From Azadirachta indica (taxonomy: Eukaryota > Streptophyta > Magnoliopsida > Sapindales > Meliaceae), in contig CM040452.1 in NCBI GenBank assembly GCA_022749755.1, forward strand, positions 13,410,350-13,474,349: a DNA stretch of 64,000 nt. The letters are read 5' to 3'. Of the stretch, positions 12,007-22,551 are shown piece after piece. The notes below the pieces were generated by a model that saw nothing but the letters and a program-made list of their open reading frames with translations, was not told the DNA's origin and searched no databases. The translations under genes were made by a program, and so were the position numbers. Numbering within the stretch: position 1 is the first letter of the stretch; the number at the start of each line of letters is the position of its first letter.

Positions 12007-12249
12007 TTATGAGTAGTAGAATTTCATACTTCCAATATTCTGCTTGTACCTTTTTGGTTTTACATTCCAAAAATATAGAATTGCGCTTTCGATTAGACGC
12101 TGTTGGGCTTTTGGAAGTAATGCTTTACACTTTTCCATTATGTCTACTGCTTCGGGGGTGAGTTTAAGATACAAAGCAGATGATTGCGGGGTTTCTTGGT
12201 GCACAATGCATGAAGGGAAAGGATGGCTGGAGGTTTCTACAAGCTTCAT
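12007..12249 (-). CDS. Unrecognised 80-codon reading frame, possibly a relic exon
   Basis: A minus-strand frame that looks more protein-like than its surroundings: mixed composition and a well-formed stretch (LKLTPEAVDIMEKCKALLPK) that would form an amphipathic helix. A possible splice acceptor, a pyrimidine-poor TTTCAG, lies just before the ATG on the minus strand. I do not recognise the family. It could be one exon of a gene otherwise lost, a captured gene fragment, or chance. No partner exons were found nearby. Confidence 0.25.
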   Translation of the reverse strand: MKLVETSSHPFPSCIVHQETPQSSALYLKLTPEAVDIMEKCKALLPKAQQRLIESAILYFWNVKPKRYKQNIGSMKFYYS

Positions 12250-14086
12250 GCTGAAATGTCCTTTATTTTGTTAGTCTAGTTAGAAGGATATAAGCTTTTC
12301 AGCTACACTACACAGATGGAGATTTCATATTTGCAGGCTCATATTTTTTCATGCAATAACTACTGATTTGGTCTATATATTGTTCAATATACCTTTTCAA
12401 AGTTTCAATAAGAACTAGAACGAAAAGGTATGTGTTTTCTGGTTTCACTTTGTAATTTGAAGACTAACGAATACTGTTCTTCACCTTTGTGTAACTGGTA
12501 GACAGCATTTTTTGTCCAGTAGCTTATTTTCCCTTGGTAGTTGGGTCAATGTCCAGTATCATATTTTCTTTCCTGTCAGTAGCTGGGAACTAGAGTGCAG
12601 AGCTAATGAAGTGTCTGGATCTACTACTCCTGCTTCAAGAACCTAAGTTATCTATTTCCTGGAAATGTAAGAAGCAATTGTCTGTACAGATTGCCTGACA
12701 TGGAAAGCTATACTTATTCGGTTTTCATGTCAGTATAGATCTTCCTGTTACAACTGTTGCTTTGCATTTGCATAAGAAGGTGATTTCCTAAGAATTATTC
12801 ACTGATCTGGATACTCAATGCATGGCATATTGGCTGACATGGGATGTTATAGAGGCTTTGATTCCATATCCTATCACTTGAATTATAAACCACTCATGTT
12901 GCAGGTGTTAAAGAATTTTATCTTTGGATCTTTCTCTTTTATGTCATTTAGAGATCAGTTGAATCCAACATTGCAGCTAAAAGCCTGAAACCGATGTCAG
13001 CTAAGATCCCGAAACTGAGACTTTGGTCAATATTTACAGGAATTCTCGATTGATCTTCCAGGACACGACTGACTTAAAAGTGAAAAAAGGTCATGAGTTT
13101 GGGCAATGTTTCGTCACTGCAGTACGTGGATCCTTTTAGGAGTGGGTTTTTGCATCCCATTTTCTTCACTTTTTATATTCCACTGGCTGTCACAGTCACA
13201 GGTGATCACCTAATTCTCCTGACAGTAGTTTTACAGTGAGTACGCGTAGCCTTCTTAAAATTGAAGCGGAGCATAAATTGACATGATATGCTTTAACAGG
13301 TGTCTAAATGATATTGAATGGAAGTAAATGTTAGCCCAAGCTTTTAAAACTTGCAGCCGGAAGTGACCTAGAGGTCATATGGTCCTTGATCACTGGATAA
13401 ACCATTTTATGGTGCTGGTGCATTCGAAGGGACGGGTTCTCCAAGGTCCCTTAGCTTGAAAGATCACATGAGAGTTGGAATTGAAGCATAACTTTAAATT
13501 ACAGCAAATTAAACATAAAACTTAAAACTTATTTTTAGCCAGCAATTTGATCTATCTAATACATGGGAAAACTGCATCAACGAAATGTATTAAAATTAAT
13601 TTATTTTTCCATTGAGCCAAGACTTTAGCTGCCGGCATCCGGCATTGAACGGATATATTTCGACTGCCCAGCACATACTCGTGACCGGTCCAATTTGTTA
13701 TAAAATATACAATCTTCAGTTATGAGTGATTTCGACAAGCATAGAGCAATTAATTAATCCTCTACTGCACGGTACCAAAATGAAAGCTGCATCTTCTACA
13801 TATGATCAAACCTCACCTCATTTGAATGAAATCGAGACATCCTAGCTGGCTAGTAAATGTCAATCCCATTGATATGCACGCACATAGCAGTATTAAGGAT
13901 TACATATATATATATATATATATGTACGTATATGTATATGTATGAGTGTGTGCGGGCGTGCATGGATTCTTGAGATTTACATTTATATATAAATTGATTC
14001 TGTGTTGATCTGAAGTTTTTGCTCTGTCATGCATGGTTGCTAGGATTTATACAGAAGACAGAACCAGCAATAAATTAGGCTAGCTA
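12250..14086. other. Intergenic, no gene seen; includes an (AT)n microsatellite
   Basis: No supported coding region on either strand. A run of about 15 AT dinucleotides lies at 13892-13923, followed by a degenerate GTATATGTATATG tract. The AT-rich part near 14087 begins the duplicated SABATH promoter/5' region. Confidence 0.5.
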
Positions 14087-14402
14087 CCTTTCATATATAT
14101 AAAAGAAGATTGGAAGAAGGGAACCACAAAAGACAGCACCAGAACTGACTACAGCAATTCCTGCACGTCAATGGAGCTAAGAGAGACCATAGCAACAGGT
14201 CTTCTTTCTCTTTTTCACCACAAACAAGCTTCAATTTGATACATCATCAAATCGCTCTATAGTTTCCCGTTTATAAAATATTTTCATTTTCTTGTTCTAA
14301 GAATGAGGAAACCTTGAAAGCAAAGCTTCTACTACAAGAAAGTTTTTTTGATTCCTATTACAAAAGCAGCTTCCCTGATTCCATAAGATTTGCAAATATA
14401 GA
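14087..14402 (+). pseudogene. Broken upstream duplicate of SABATH exons 1-2
   Basis: This block is a diverged direct copy of 14865-15180. It repeats the 5' flank (TATATAAAAGAAGAT), a shortened exon 1 (only the ends survive, as ATGGAGCTA and a GAGACCATAGC...AACAG block), intron 1 with GATACATCATCAAATC, and the first ~90 bp of exon 2 (AAAGCAAAGCTTCTACTAC onwards). It stops at a TAG inside what should be the FADMGCSSG motif. The exon 1 core encoding the SAM-binding N-terminus is deleted, so it cannot make an enzyme. It is separated from the main copy by a MITE. Confidence 0.8.
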
Positions 14403-14490
14403 TTAATGCATGATTAATGCATATCTAAAATCTAATTTCAACCATTTAAAATATATAAATTGAATGGTATACAAATAAATGTAAACATAT
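14403..14490. repeat. Truncated end of a MITE like that at 14559-14849
   Basis: The block AACCATTTAAAA...GGTATACAAATAAATGTAAACAT resembles the right end of the neighbouring inverted-repeat element (AACCATTAAAAAGTATACAG...AAATAAATGTAAACAT), which suggests a partial second copy. Confidence 0.4.
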
Positions 14491-14558
14491 ATATAAAAAT
14501 GTGGGCTACTCAACCTTCTCTTAAAAAGGGACAAATCGGTAGTTTATAATGTTAACAC

Positions 14559-14849
14559 ATGTTTACATTTATTTATAAATTGTTAAATATATATACTTTT
14601 ATGGTTGATATTAAATTTGACGTATGTAATTAATATATAATTAATGTACTATAATTAATGCATAAGTCAGATTCAATTTTAACTGTTGAAAGTAAGTATA
14701 ATACATTAATACATAATTAATGTATTATAATTAATGTATAAGTTAGATTCAATCTTTTAAAGTTATAAAGTACATTAATGAATGATCATATTTAATTTTA
14801 ACCATTAAAAAGTATACAGATTTAACGATTTATAAATAAATGTAAACAT
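14559..14849. mobile_element. MITE-like element with 30 bp terminal inverted repeats
   Basis: The left end ATGTTTACATTTATTTATAA (14559 onwards) and the right end (14820-14849) are reverse complements over 30 bases with one mismatch. The 230 bp interior is very AT-rich, has no coding capacity, and carries an internal duplication of about 80 bp (TAATTAATGTA(C/T)TATAATTAATG and CAGATTCAAT/TAGATTCAAT). It lies between the broken and the main SABATH copy. I cannot name the superfamily; no target duplication was established. Confidence 0.7.
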
Positions 14850-15883
14850 AAGGCTCATTCATTTCATGTATATAAAAGAAGATGGGAAGAGAGAACCACG
14901 AGAAGCCATGGAGTTACAGCAATTTCTTCACATTAGTGGAGGTGAGGGAGACCATAGCTACGCAAACAACTCATCGCAACAGGTCTCCTCTCTCTTTTAA
15001 CTCACAAATTTTCAATCTAATACATCATCAAATCAATCTTGAACCTCTCTTTATCTAATAGTTTTATGTTTTTGTCTTCAGAAGGAGGCAATCTTGAATG
15101 CAAAGCTTCTACTACAAGAAAGCTTGTTTGATTTCTATTGCAACAGCAGCTTCTCTGATTGCATAAGATTTGCAGATATGGGGTGCTCTTCGGGGCCAAA
15201 TGCATTGTTACCAATATCGGAAGTTATAGATGCCCTTGACAAAATTTGCCACCACTTGAATCTTAAGCCACCAATATTGCAGGTGTTTCTCAATGACCTT
15301 CCTGGAAATGATTTCAACACGCTTTTCAAATCTCTGCCAAGCTTTTATGAGAGGCTGAAGAAAGAGAAGAGCCTTTCATATTTCATAGTTGCAGTCCTTG
15401 GATCTTTCTATGGAAGTCATGTTTCCTTCACTTTGTTTACTCTTTTTACAGTGTCCATTGGCTCTCTCAGGTAAACCGTTGTTCCAAATTTAAGAATGTA
15501 TCAATCGTCTTGGCTCAGTTACTCGATTTTATGTCTTTTAACAGGTACCTAAAGGGCTAGTGAGTGAATCGGGAATTCCGATATTGAATAAAGACGATGT
15601 TTACATGACAAAATGCTACAACCGTCCTAATGTCCATAAAGCATACTTGGATCAGTTTGAGAGTGATTTCTCTTCATTTCTCAGATTTCGATCAGAAGAG
15701 TTGAAACCCGAAGGTCGTATGGTTCTTACACTTATGGGCAATGACAAATACCATACTAATCTTTTTCCAGAAATGGGGATGGTAATGAAAGACATGGTCG
15801 CTGAGGTACATCCTCTCTATCTCTTTGACACATGCATACATACAAACAAATTAATACAATATCGTTATTAATGACTATATATA

Positions 15884-16324
15884 TGTTAGAATTTTTTAAC
15901 TATAAGTGGCCCACGATTTTCATCATTTTAAGTGAGAACGTGTGTTGTACAGTTTCTGTCAGTTTTTGTGCAGTTTATTACATGTTCTAGCAGTTGTTAC
16001 ACGTTCTGACAGTTTTTGACAATTAAATGGTTACACGTTCTAGCAGTTTCTGGTAGTTTTTTTATGGTTTCTGTGATGGGCAGAGCCTATAAATACAACT
16101 CTTGATTAGGTCCCTAAGCCAACAATTTCTTTCAAGAAATATACACTATCGTATAGAAATTGTAAGGTTTAGAAGAACCATAAACCGGTAATTTTTTTTT
16201 TTCATCACCAGATTGTGAAAGACGACAATGGCAGGAGGTATGTCTTTTGGGTTTAATTCCGCATTTGATCTATATGCTATTATGATTAGTAAAGCATGCT
16301 AGATCGTATATGAAATTGGTAAAA
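15884..16324 (+). repeat. 5' LTR of copia element 1
   Basis: Begins TGTTAGAATT and ends AATTGGTAAAA just before the primer binding site. Contains a likely TATA box (TATAAATA, 16088-16095) and several short direct repeats of CAGTTT(C/T)TG and ACACGTTCT in its first half. Confidence 0.92.
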
Positions 16325-16560
16325 TTTGGTATTAGAGCCGTTGTTATTGCCTCTACTTTGTTTTTTGTTAAATTCGGTTAAAGGATTATTATTTAGGAAA
16401 TCGAATTTATTGTCTAGTATTATTAATTAATAATAATACTAGAAATCATTATGAAATTGGATTACTGGTTTGGGATTTGATTTGATGATTTTTATTTCTG
16501 GAATCAAATAAGAGATAATTCGTTTCTGTAATTAAAAAAAAAAAATTGTTTGCTGGAGGT

Positions 16561-16800
16561 TGAAGACAATGTCATATGACATGTCATCTGCTATATGCTA
16601 AATAGTATAACATGTCATTTTCTGCATGATATTGTATGACATGTCATCTGTTTATGTTAAATAATAAGACATGTCATTTTTGAAATGACTTAATATGACA
16701 TGTAGTTTTTATTTTTGAACTCGTATGACATGTCGTTTTTATTATTTTGGTAATATGACATGTAGTTTCTGTATGTTATAGTAAATAATAACATGCAACT
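16561..16800 (+). repeat. Array of the palindrome ATGACATGTCAT in the element 1 leader
   Basis: Between the primer binding site and gag there are seven to eight copies of (T)ATGACATGTCAT or a one- to two-base variant, roughly at 16570, 16606, 16631, 16665, 16690, 16721, 16750 and 16785, spaced about 25-40 bp. The first copies are perfect 12-base palindromes; later ones read ATGACATGTAGT or ATGACATGTCGT. Confidence 0.75.
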
Positions 16801-17303
16801 TATTTGATTATTTTGGAACATATAATTAAAATTATGTCTTATTGTTTCATACAATTTATATAACCAATTTATGATTAAAATTAAATGTCTATGATTCGTA
16901 TAATTTTGCTTAATTAAAGATTAGCCACAACATCTTTAATTATACAAAATTATATTTTGAGTATTTTAGGATCATGTATAAGAAGATGACATTACTTGTA
17001 ATTAATCATATTTAATATAATAAATTTTATCCCACAGGAATTTTTATTATATTTATATGATTAATTAGAATAAAATATCAAATTATTTTCTTAATTACCC
17101 ACAGGAATTAGGAAAAGGATCATAATTTGATAGTTTTATTGTAAAGATTTATATATACATATATAAATATGAATATGCTTGAATTAAAACTTTAGCTCAC
17201 AGGTAAGTTTTATGTTCATTAATTCATATTTTACAACATGGTTTATATTGGTAGAACATGATATCTGTTTATTAGCCTCAATTCATATTATATATAAGCA
17301 TGT

Positions 17304-20300
17304 ATGTTTAATTATGCAGTTATACAATTTACAAATTTTTCTGATATCAAATGTGACATTCCTGAGTTGAAAAGTGATAACTATAAGGTTTGGAAGGAAA
17401 GAATTCTCCTTCATTTAGGGTGGATGGACATTGATTATGCTATACGGAAAGATGAACCAATTATTACCGAAATCAGCAGTCAAGCTGAAATTGCTTTTTA
17501 TGAACGATGGGAGCGATCTAATCGCTTAAGTATAATGTTCATAAAAACTAAAATTTCTGCTGGTATTCGAGGTTCAGTCGATCAGCATGATAATGTCAAG
17601 GCATTATTGAAGGCAATTGATGAACAATTTGAGACTTCAGATAAAGCACTTGCTAGCACCCTAATTATGAAGTTTTCATCTATGAGGCTCACCAGTGTTA
17701 GAGGTGTGCATGAGCACATTATGCAAATGAGGGACATTGCGGCTCAGTTAAAAGCTTTTGAGGTTGAAATGTCTGAGTATTTTCTTGTGCACTATATACT
17801 GAACACTCTTCCACAAGCATATGGACCCTTCAAAATCTCCTATAACACGCATAAGGATAAATGGTCAATTAATGAACTATTGACCATGTGTGTTCAAGAA
17901 GAAGAAAGGTTAACAGTGGAATTGGGTGAAAGTGCATTTATGGCAACACAAGAGAAGAACAAAGGGCAAGCCAAACAGAAAGGGAAAGGTAAAATACCTC
18001 CTCAAACTGAAATTAAAAAGGAATTCAAGTGCTTCTTCTGCAAGAAGAAAGGACACATGAAAAAAGATTGTTCCAAGTTTCAGAAATGGCTTGAGAAGAA
18101 AGGTAATTCAATCTCATTTGTTTGTTATGAATCTAATACAGTTGAAGCTAGTCATAACACATGGTGGATTGATTCTGGTTCTACAATCCATGTTGCAAAT
18201 ACCTTGCAGGGTATGCAAAACCTAAGGAAGCCAGTGGGTAGTGAGCAGTGCATCTATTCAGGAAACAAGATGCGTTCACATGTGGAGGCAATTGGAACAT
18301 GTAGTTTAATTTTAAGTAGTGGTTTTGTTTTGAGTTTAGAAAAGACATTTTATATTCCAACTTTTTCCAGAAATTTAATTTCTGTTTCAAGACTTGTACC
18401 GTTTGGTTATTCCTTTAATTTTTCAGATATTTCTTTTAATTTATTTTACAAATCTGATCTTGTTGGGAATGGTACATTGTCTGATGGTCTTTTCTGTATT
18501 AATTTACAAAACAATGCCTCTTATGATGTGATGCATGTTCAAGCTGGTATTAAACAATGTGTTATGAATGAAAATTCCTCTATTTTGTGGCACCGAAGAT
18601 TAGGACATATCTCTTTAGAAAGAATTAAAAGATTAGTAAATGATGGGGTACTTAATACTTTAGATTTTACTGATTTTAATACTTGTTTGGACTGTATAAA
18701 GGGAAAACAGACCAACAAGACAAAGAAAGGTGCCAAAAGGAGTTCAAATAAATTAGAGATCATACATTCAGATATTTGTAATCCAGACATGGACTCGTAT
18801 GGTCAGAAATACTTCATCTCTTTTATAGATGATTACTCACGATATATGTATCTCTACTTGCTTAAGAATAAAAATGAAGCATTAGATGCTTTTAAAGTTT
18901 TCAAAGCCGAAGTAGAGAAACAATGCGAAAAGCAAATTAAGATTGTGAGAACAGACAGAGGTGGAGAATATTATGGTAGATATACTGAGGATGGACAAGT
19001 ACTTGGTCCATTTGCAAAGTTTCTTCAAGAACAAGGGATAGTTGCCCAATACACCATGCCTGGCTCTCCAGACCAGAATGGTGTAGCAGAAAGAAGAAAC
19101 CGAACGTTAATGGACATGGTACGGAGTATGCTTAGCAGTTCTAAGCTTCCTAAATCATTGTGGACTGAAGCTCTTAAGACGGCAGTGTATATATTGAACC
19201 GGGTTCCAACCAAGGCTGTGCCAAAAACGCCTTTTGAATTATTTAAAGGTTGGAAACCGAGTTTGCGACATGTACGCGTTTAGGGATGTCCGTCTGAAGT
19301 AAGAGTTTATAATCCACGAGAAAAGAAACTAGACCCAAGGACCATTAGTGGATATTTTATTGGATATGCTGAAAAGTCTAAAGGGTATAGATTCTATTGT
19401 CCATCTCATACCATTAGGATTGTGGAATCAAGAAATGCAAAATTTCTTGAAAATGACTTAATTGGTGGAAATGATCAATTTCAGAATATTATTTCTGAGA
19501 AAGATCATATTGATGCTTAGCCGTCCACTTCAAGTGATAGGTTGATTGTCATTCATAACTTACCTCAAGTCCAACCGGGTGTTGAGCAACCAATTATTGA
19601 AATTCCACAAGTAACTGATAATCCAGTAGATCAATCTGTTCAAGAATTACCAGAAAATTTTGAACAAACAGTTGAACAACATATTCTTCAGGAAAATGTT
19701 GATACAACATTAAGGAGATCTAGTAGATTAAAAAGATCAGCAATTCCTAATGATTATGTTGTGTATCTACAAGAATCTGACTATAACATTGGAGCCGAAA
19801 ATGATCCAGAAACGTTTTCACAAGCTATGAGTTGCAAAGAATCAAATTTATGGTACGATGCAATGAAAGATGAGATGATTTCTATGGCATCTAATAGAAT
19901 TTGGGATCTTGTTGAGTTGCCTAATGGTGTAAAAGCCATAGGATGTAAATGGGTCTTTAAAACTAAGAAAGATTCATCAGGCAACATTGAGAGATACAAA
20001 GCAAGACTCGTTGCCAAAGGATTCACTCAAAAGGAAGGAATTGATTACAAAGAGACATTTTCTCCTGTATCCAAGAAAGATTCCTTTCGTATAATTATGG
20101 CATTAGTTGCACATTTTGACTTAGAATTGCAACAAATGGATGTGAAAACGGCCTTTCTCAATGGAGATTTAGAGGAAAAGGTTTACATGAACCAACTAGA
20201 AGGATTTTTCTCTAGCAATGGCGAGCATTTGTCTTGCAAGCTCAAGAAATCCATATATGGCTTGAAACAAGCCTCCCGTCAATGGTATTTGAAATTTCAT

Positions 20301-21372
20301 GATGTTATTTCTTCATTCGGTTTCGTCGAAAATATCATGGATCAATGTATATACCAGAAGGTCAGTGGGAGCAAAATATGTTTCTTAATTCTATATGTGG
20401 ATGACATTTTACTTGCATCCAATGATAAGGCGTTGCTTTATAAGGTGAAATAATTTCTCTCTGAAAATTTTGACATGAAGGATATGGGTGATGCATTTTA
20501 TGTCATTGGTATTAAGATACATAGAGATAGATTTCGAGGTATTTTAGGTCTATCTCAAGAGACCTATATCAACAAAGTTTTAGAGAGATTTCGGATGAAA
20601 GATTGTTCACCAAGTATATCACCTATTGTGAAAGGTGACAGATTTAACTTGAACCAATGTCCAAGGAATGATCTTGAAAGGGAACAAATGCAAAATATTC
20701 CATTTGTTTCTGCTATTGGAAGTCTAATGTATGCTCAGGTCTGCACTAGACCTGACATTGCATTTGCTGTTGGAATGTTGGGAAGATATCAGAGTAATCC
20801 TGGTTTAGACCACTGGAGAGCTGCAAAGAAAGTGATGAGGTACCTTCAAGAAACGAAGGATTATATGCTTATGTACAGACGAACAGATAATTTGGAGGTG
20901 ACTGGATACTCAGATTCAGATTTCGCTGGCTGTGTTGATTCACGAAAGTCAACATCTGGATACACTTTTTATGTTTGCCGGTGGAGCTGTATCTTGGAGG
21001 AATGCAAAGCAGACTTTGACTGCTACTTCTACTATGGAGGCTGAGTTCGTCTCTTGTTTTGAGGCTACTTCGCATGGTTTATGGATGAAGAATTTCATAT
21101 CAGGGCTTAAAATCGTGGATTCAATTTCTAAGCTATTAAAGATATATTGTGATAATTCAGCTGCAGTATTTATGGCTAAAAATAATAAAAGTGGTTGTCG
21201 AAGCAAACACATCGACATTAAGTATTTAGCTATAAGAGAACGTGTTAAAGATAAAATAGTAGTTATTGAACACGTTAGCACTGAATTAATGATTGCTGAT
21301 CCTTTGACAAAAGGCATGCCACCATTAAAATTTAAGGATCAAGTAGATCAAATGGGACTTGGTTCTTTTTGA
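17304..21372 (+). pseudogene. Copia gag-pol polyprotein of element 1, three nonsense codons and one frameshift
   Basis: One long frame with gag (about residues 30-190), a CCHC zinc knuckle (C-x2-C-x4-H-x4-C, near residue 243), the protease DSG motif (near 289), and integrase HHCC zinc binding (from about 428) with its D-D-E core in the remainder. A TAG at 19281-19283 interrupts the end of integrase and a TAG at 19518-19520 the linker. Reverse transcriptase follows, with a YVDD catalytic loop near 20395, cut by a TAA at 20451-20453. RNase H has a +1 frameshift in a T-run near 20965 and ends at 21372. I infer it cannot make its own full protein. Confidence 0.93.
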
Positions 21373-21668
21373 TGTTTTTTCGTTATCAGAACGAATGTTG
21401 ATTGTAATGAAATTCTATTTATGTTATGATATTTTCTCATATTTGATTTTCAATTGTGTACACATTTATTAATTGAGAAATATCATTTATGTTTGGACCT
21501 AAAATAAACGTAGGGTTTATTCACTATTAATATTGATAACTGTTTAAGAGACATGATGTATAGTGATACATGGAAGATAATACTCATTTATAGAGAACCT
21601 ATCGCCATGATTCATGTATTTTGTCTCTTATTATAGTAAATGATGAAATTATGGACCAAGTGGGAGAA

Positions 21669-22114
21669 TGTTAGAATTTTTTAACTATAAGTGGCCCACG
21701 ATTTTCATCATTTTAAGTGGGAATGTGTGTTGTACAGTTTCTGTCAGTTTTTGTGCAGTTTATTACATGTTTTAGCAGTTGTTACACGTTCTGGCAGTTT
21801 TTGGCAATTAAATGGTTACACGTTCTAGCAGTTTCTGGTAGTTTTTTTATGGTTTCTGTGATGGGCAGAGCCTATAAATACAGCTCTTGGTTAGGTCCTT
21901 AAGCCAACAATTTCTTTCAAGAAATATACACCATCGTATAGAAATTGTAAGGTTTAGAAAAACCATAAACCGGTAATTTTTTTTTTTTTTTTCATCACCA
22001 GATTGTGAAAGACGACAATGGTAGGAGGTATGTCTTTTGAGTTTAATTCCGCATTTGATCTATATGCTATTATGATTAGTAAAGCATGCTAAATCGTATA
22101 TGAAATTGGTAAAA
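21669..22114 (+). repeat. 3' LTR of copia element 1
   Basis: Matches the 5' LTR except for 13 single-base changes and a longer T-run (near 21975). Followed directly by the target duplication ATATA and then SABATH intron 3 sequence. Confidence 0.92.
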
Positions 22115-22551
22115 ATATATACACAGACAAATAGGCCCGTCCTTACATATGTGTATGCACAATCTATTGAATTTAGGGGTTGATTGAAGAATCAAAATTA
22201 GAATCATTCAATTTTCCATTCTATTCACCTTGTGCTGAAGAAGTAAGACAAATTGTTGAGAGAGAAGGGTCCTTTAATATCCATCAGCTTGAAAAATTCC
22301 ACACAAGTTGGTTGGTAGGCGTTGATGACGATGACAACGACAACAGAGGAGGCTTAGAGTTAGACAATTATGCAAGAGGCAAGTATGTGGCAAATCATAT
22401 AAGAGCGGTGTTTCAATCACTGCTGGCTAATCATTTCGGAAATGCCATCATAGGTGAGTTTTTACGTAGGCTTACAATCAAGATTATCGAGTATTTGGAA
22501 ATGGGGCTAGGAGCTTACACAAATCTGCTTATTTCTTTATCAAAGAAATGA

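Larger units (their letters stand above)
15884..22114 (+). mobile_element. Ty1/copia LTR retrotransposon (element 1), complete but degenerate
   Basis: Paired LTRs of 441 and 446 bp flank a gag-protease-integrase-RT-RNase H region in copia order. The 5 bp duplication ATATA lies on both sides (15879-15883 and 22115-22119). The primer binding site TGGTATTAGAGC (16327-16338) fits initiator tRNA-Met priming. A purine-rich tract ending AAGTGGGAGAA precedes the 3' LTR. It sits in the same orientation as the host SABATH gene, inside its third intron. LTRs differ at 13 positions (about 3 percent), which suggests an insertion that is neither new nor ancient. Confidence 0.95.
14908..22551 (+). pseudogene. 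SABATH carboxyl methyltransferase gene, frameshifted, intron 3 split by a copia element
   Basis: SABATH enzymes methylate carboxyl groups of salicylate, jasmonate, benzoate and similar acids (or purine nitrogens) using S-adenosylmethionine. Four exons: 14908-14982 (MELQQFLHISGGEGDHSYAN), 15082-15470 (with FADMGCSSGPNALLP, the SAM-binding motif, and FLNDLPGNDFNTLF), 15545-15805 and 22177-22551 ([14 protein letters not shown], ending LSKK). Exons 1, 3 and 4 are intact and in phase. Exon 2 is 389 nt where a multiple of three is needed: after GSFYG the frame jumps, and the family block LHFVY...VHWLSQ lies in another frame. I infer a loss of about 10 bp near 15408-15420. As it stands, translation ends early at about 15474. 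Intron 3 is about 6.4 kb because of the retrotransposon at 15884-22114. The substrate cannot be predicted. Expected full length is about 370 residues. Confidence 0.87.

Noticed and set aside
16327..16338. TGGTATTAGAGC as part of a tRNA gene
   Set aside because: It is the primer binding site of copia element 1; no tRNA structure is present.
20475..21044. A separate gene for the 189-codon frame inside element 1
   Set aside because: It is the RT/RNase H part of the copia polyprotein bounded by a nonsense codon and a frameshift.
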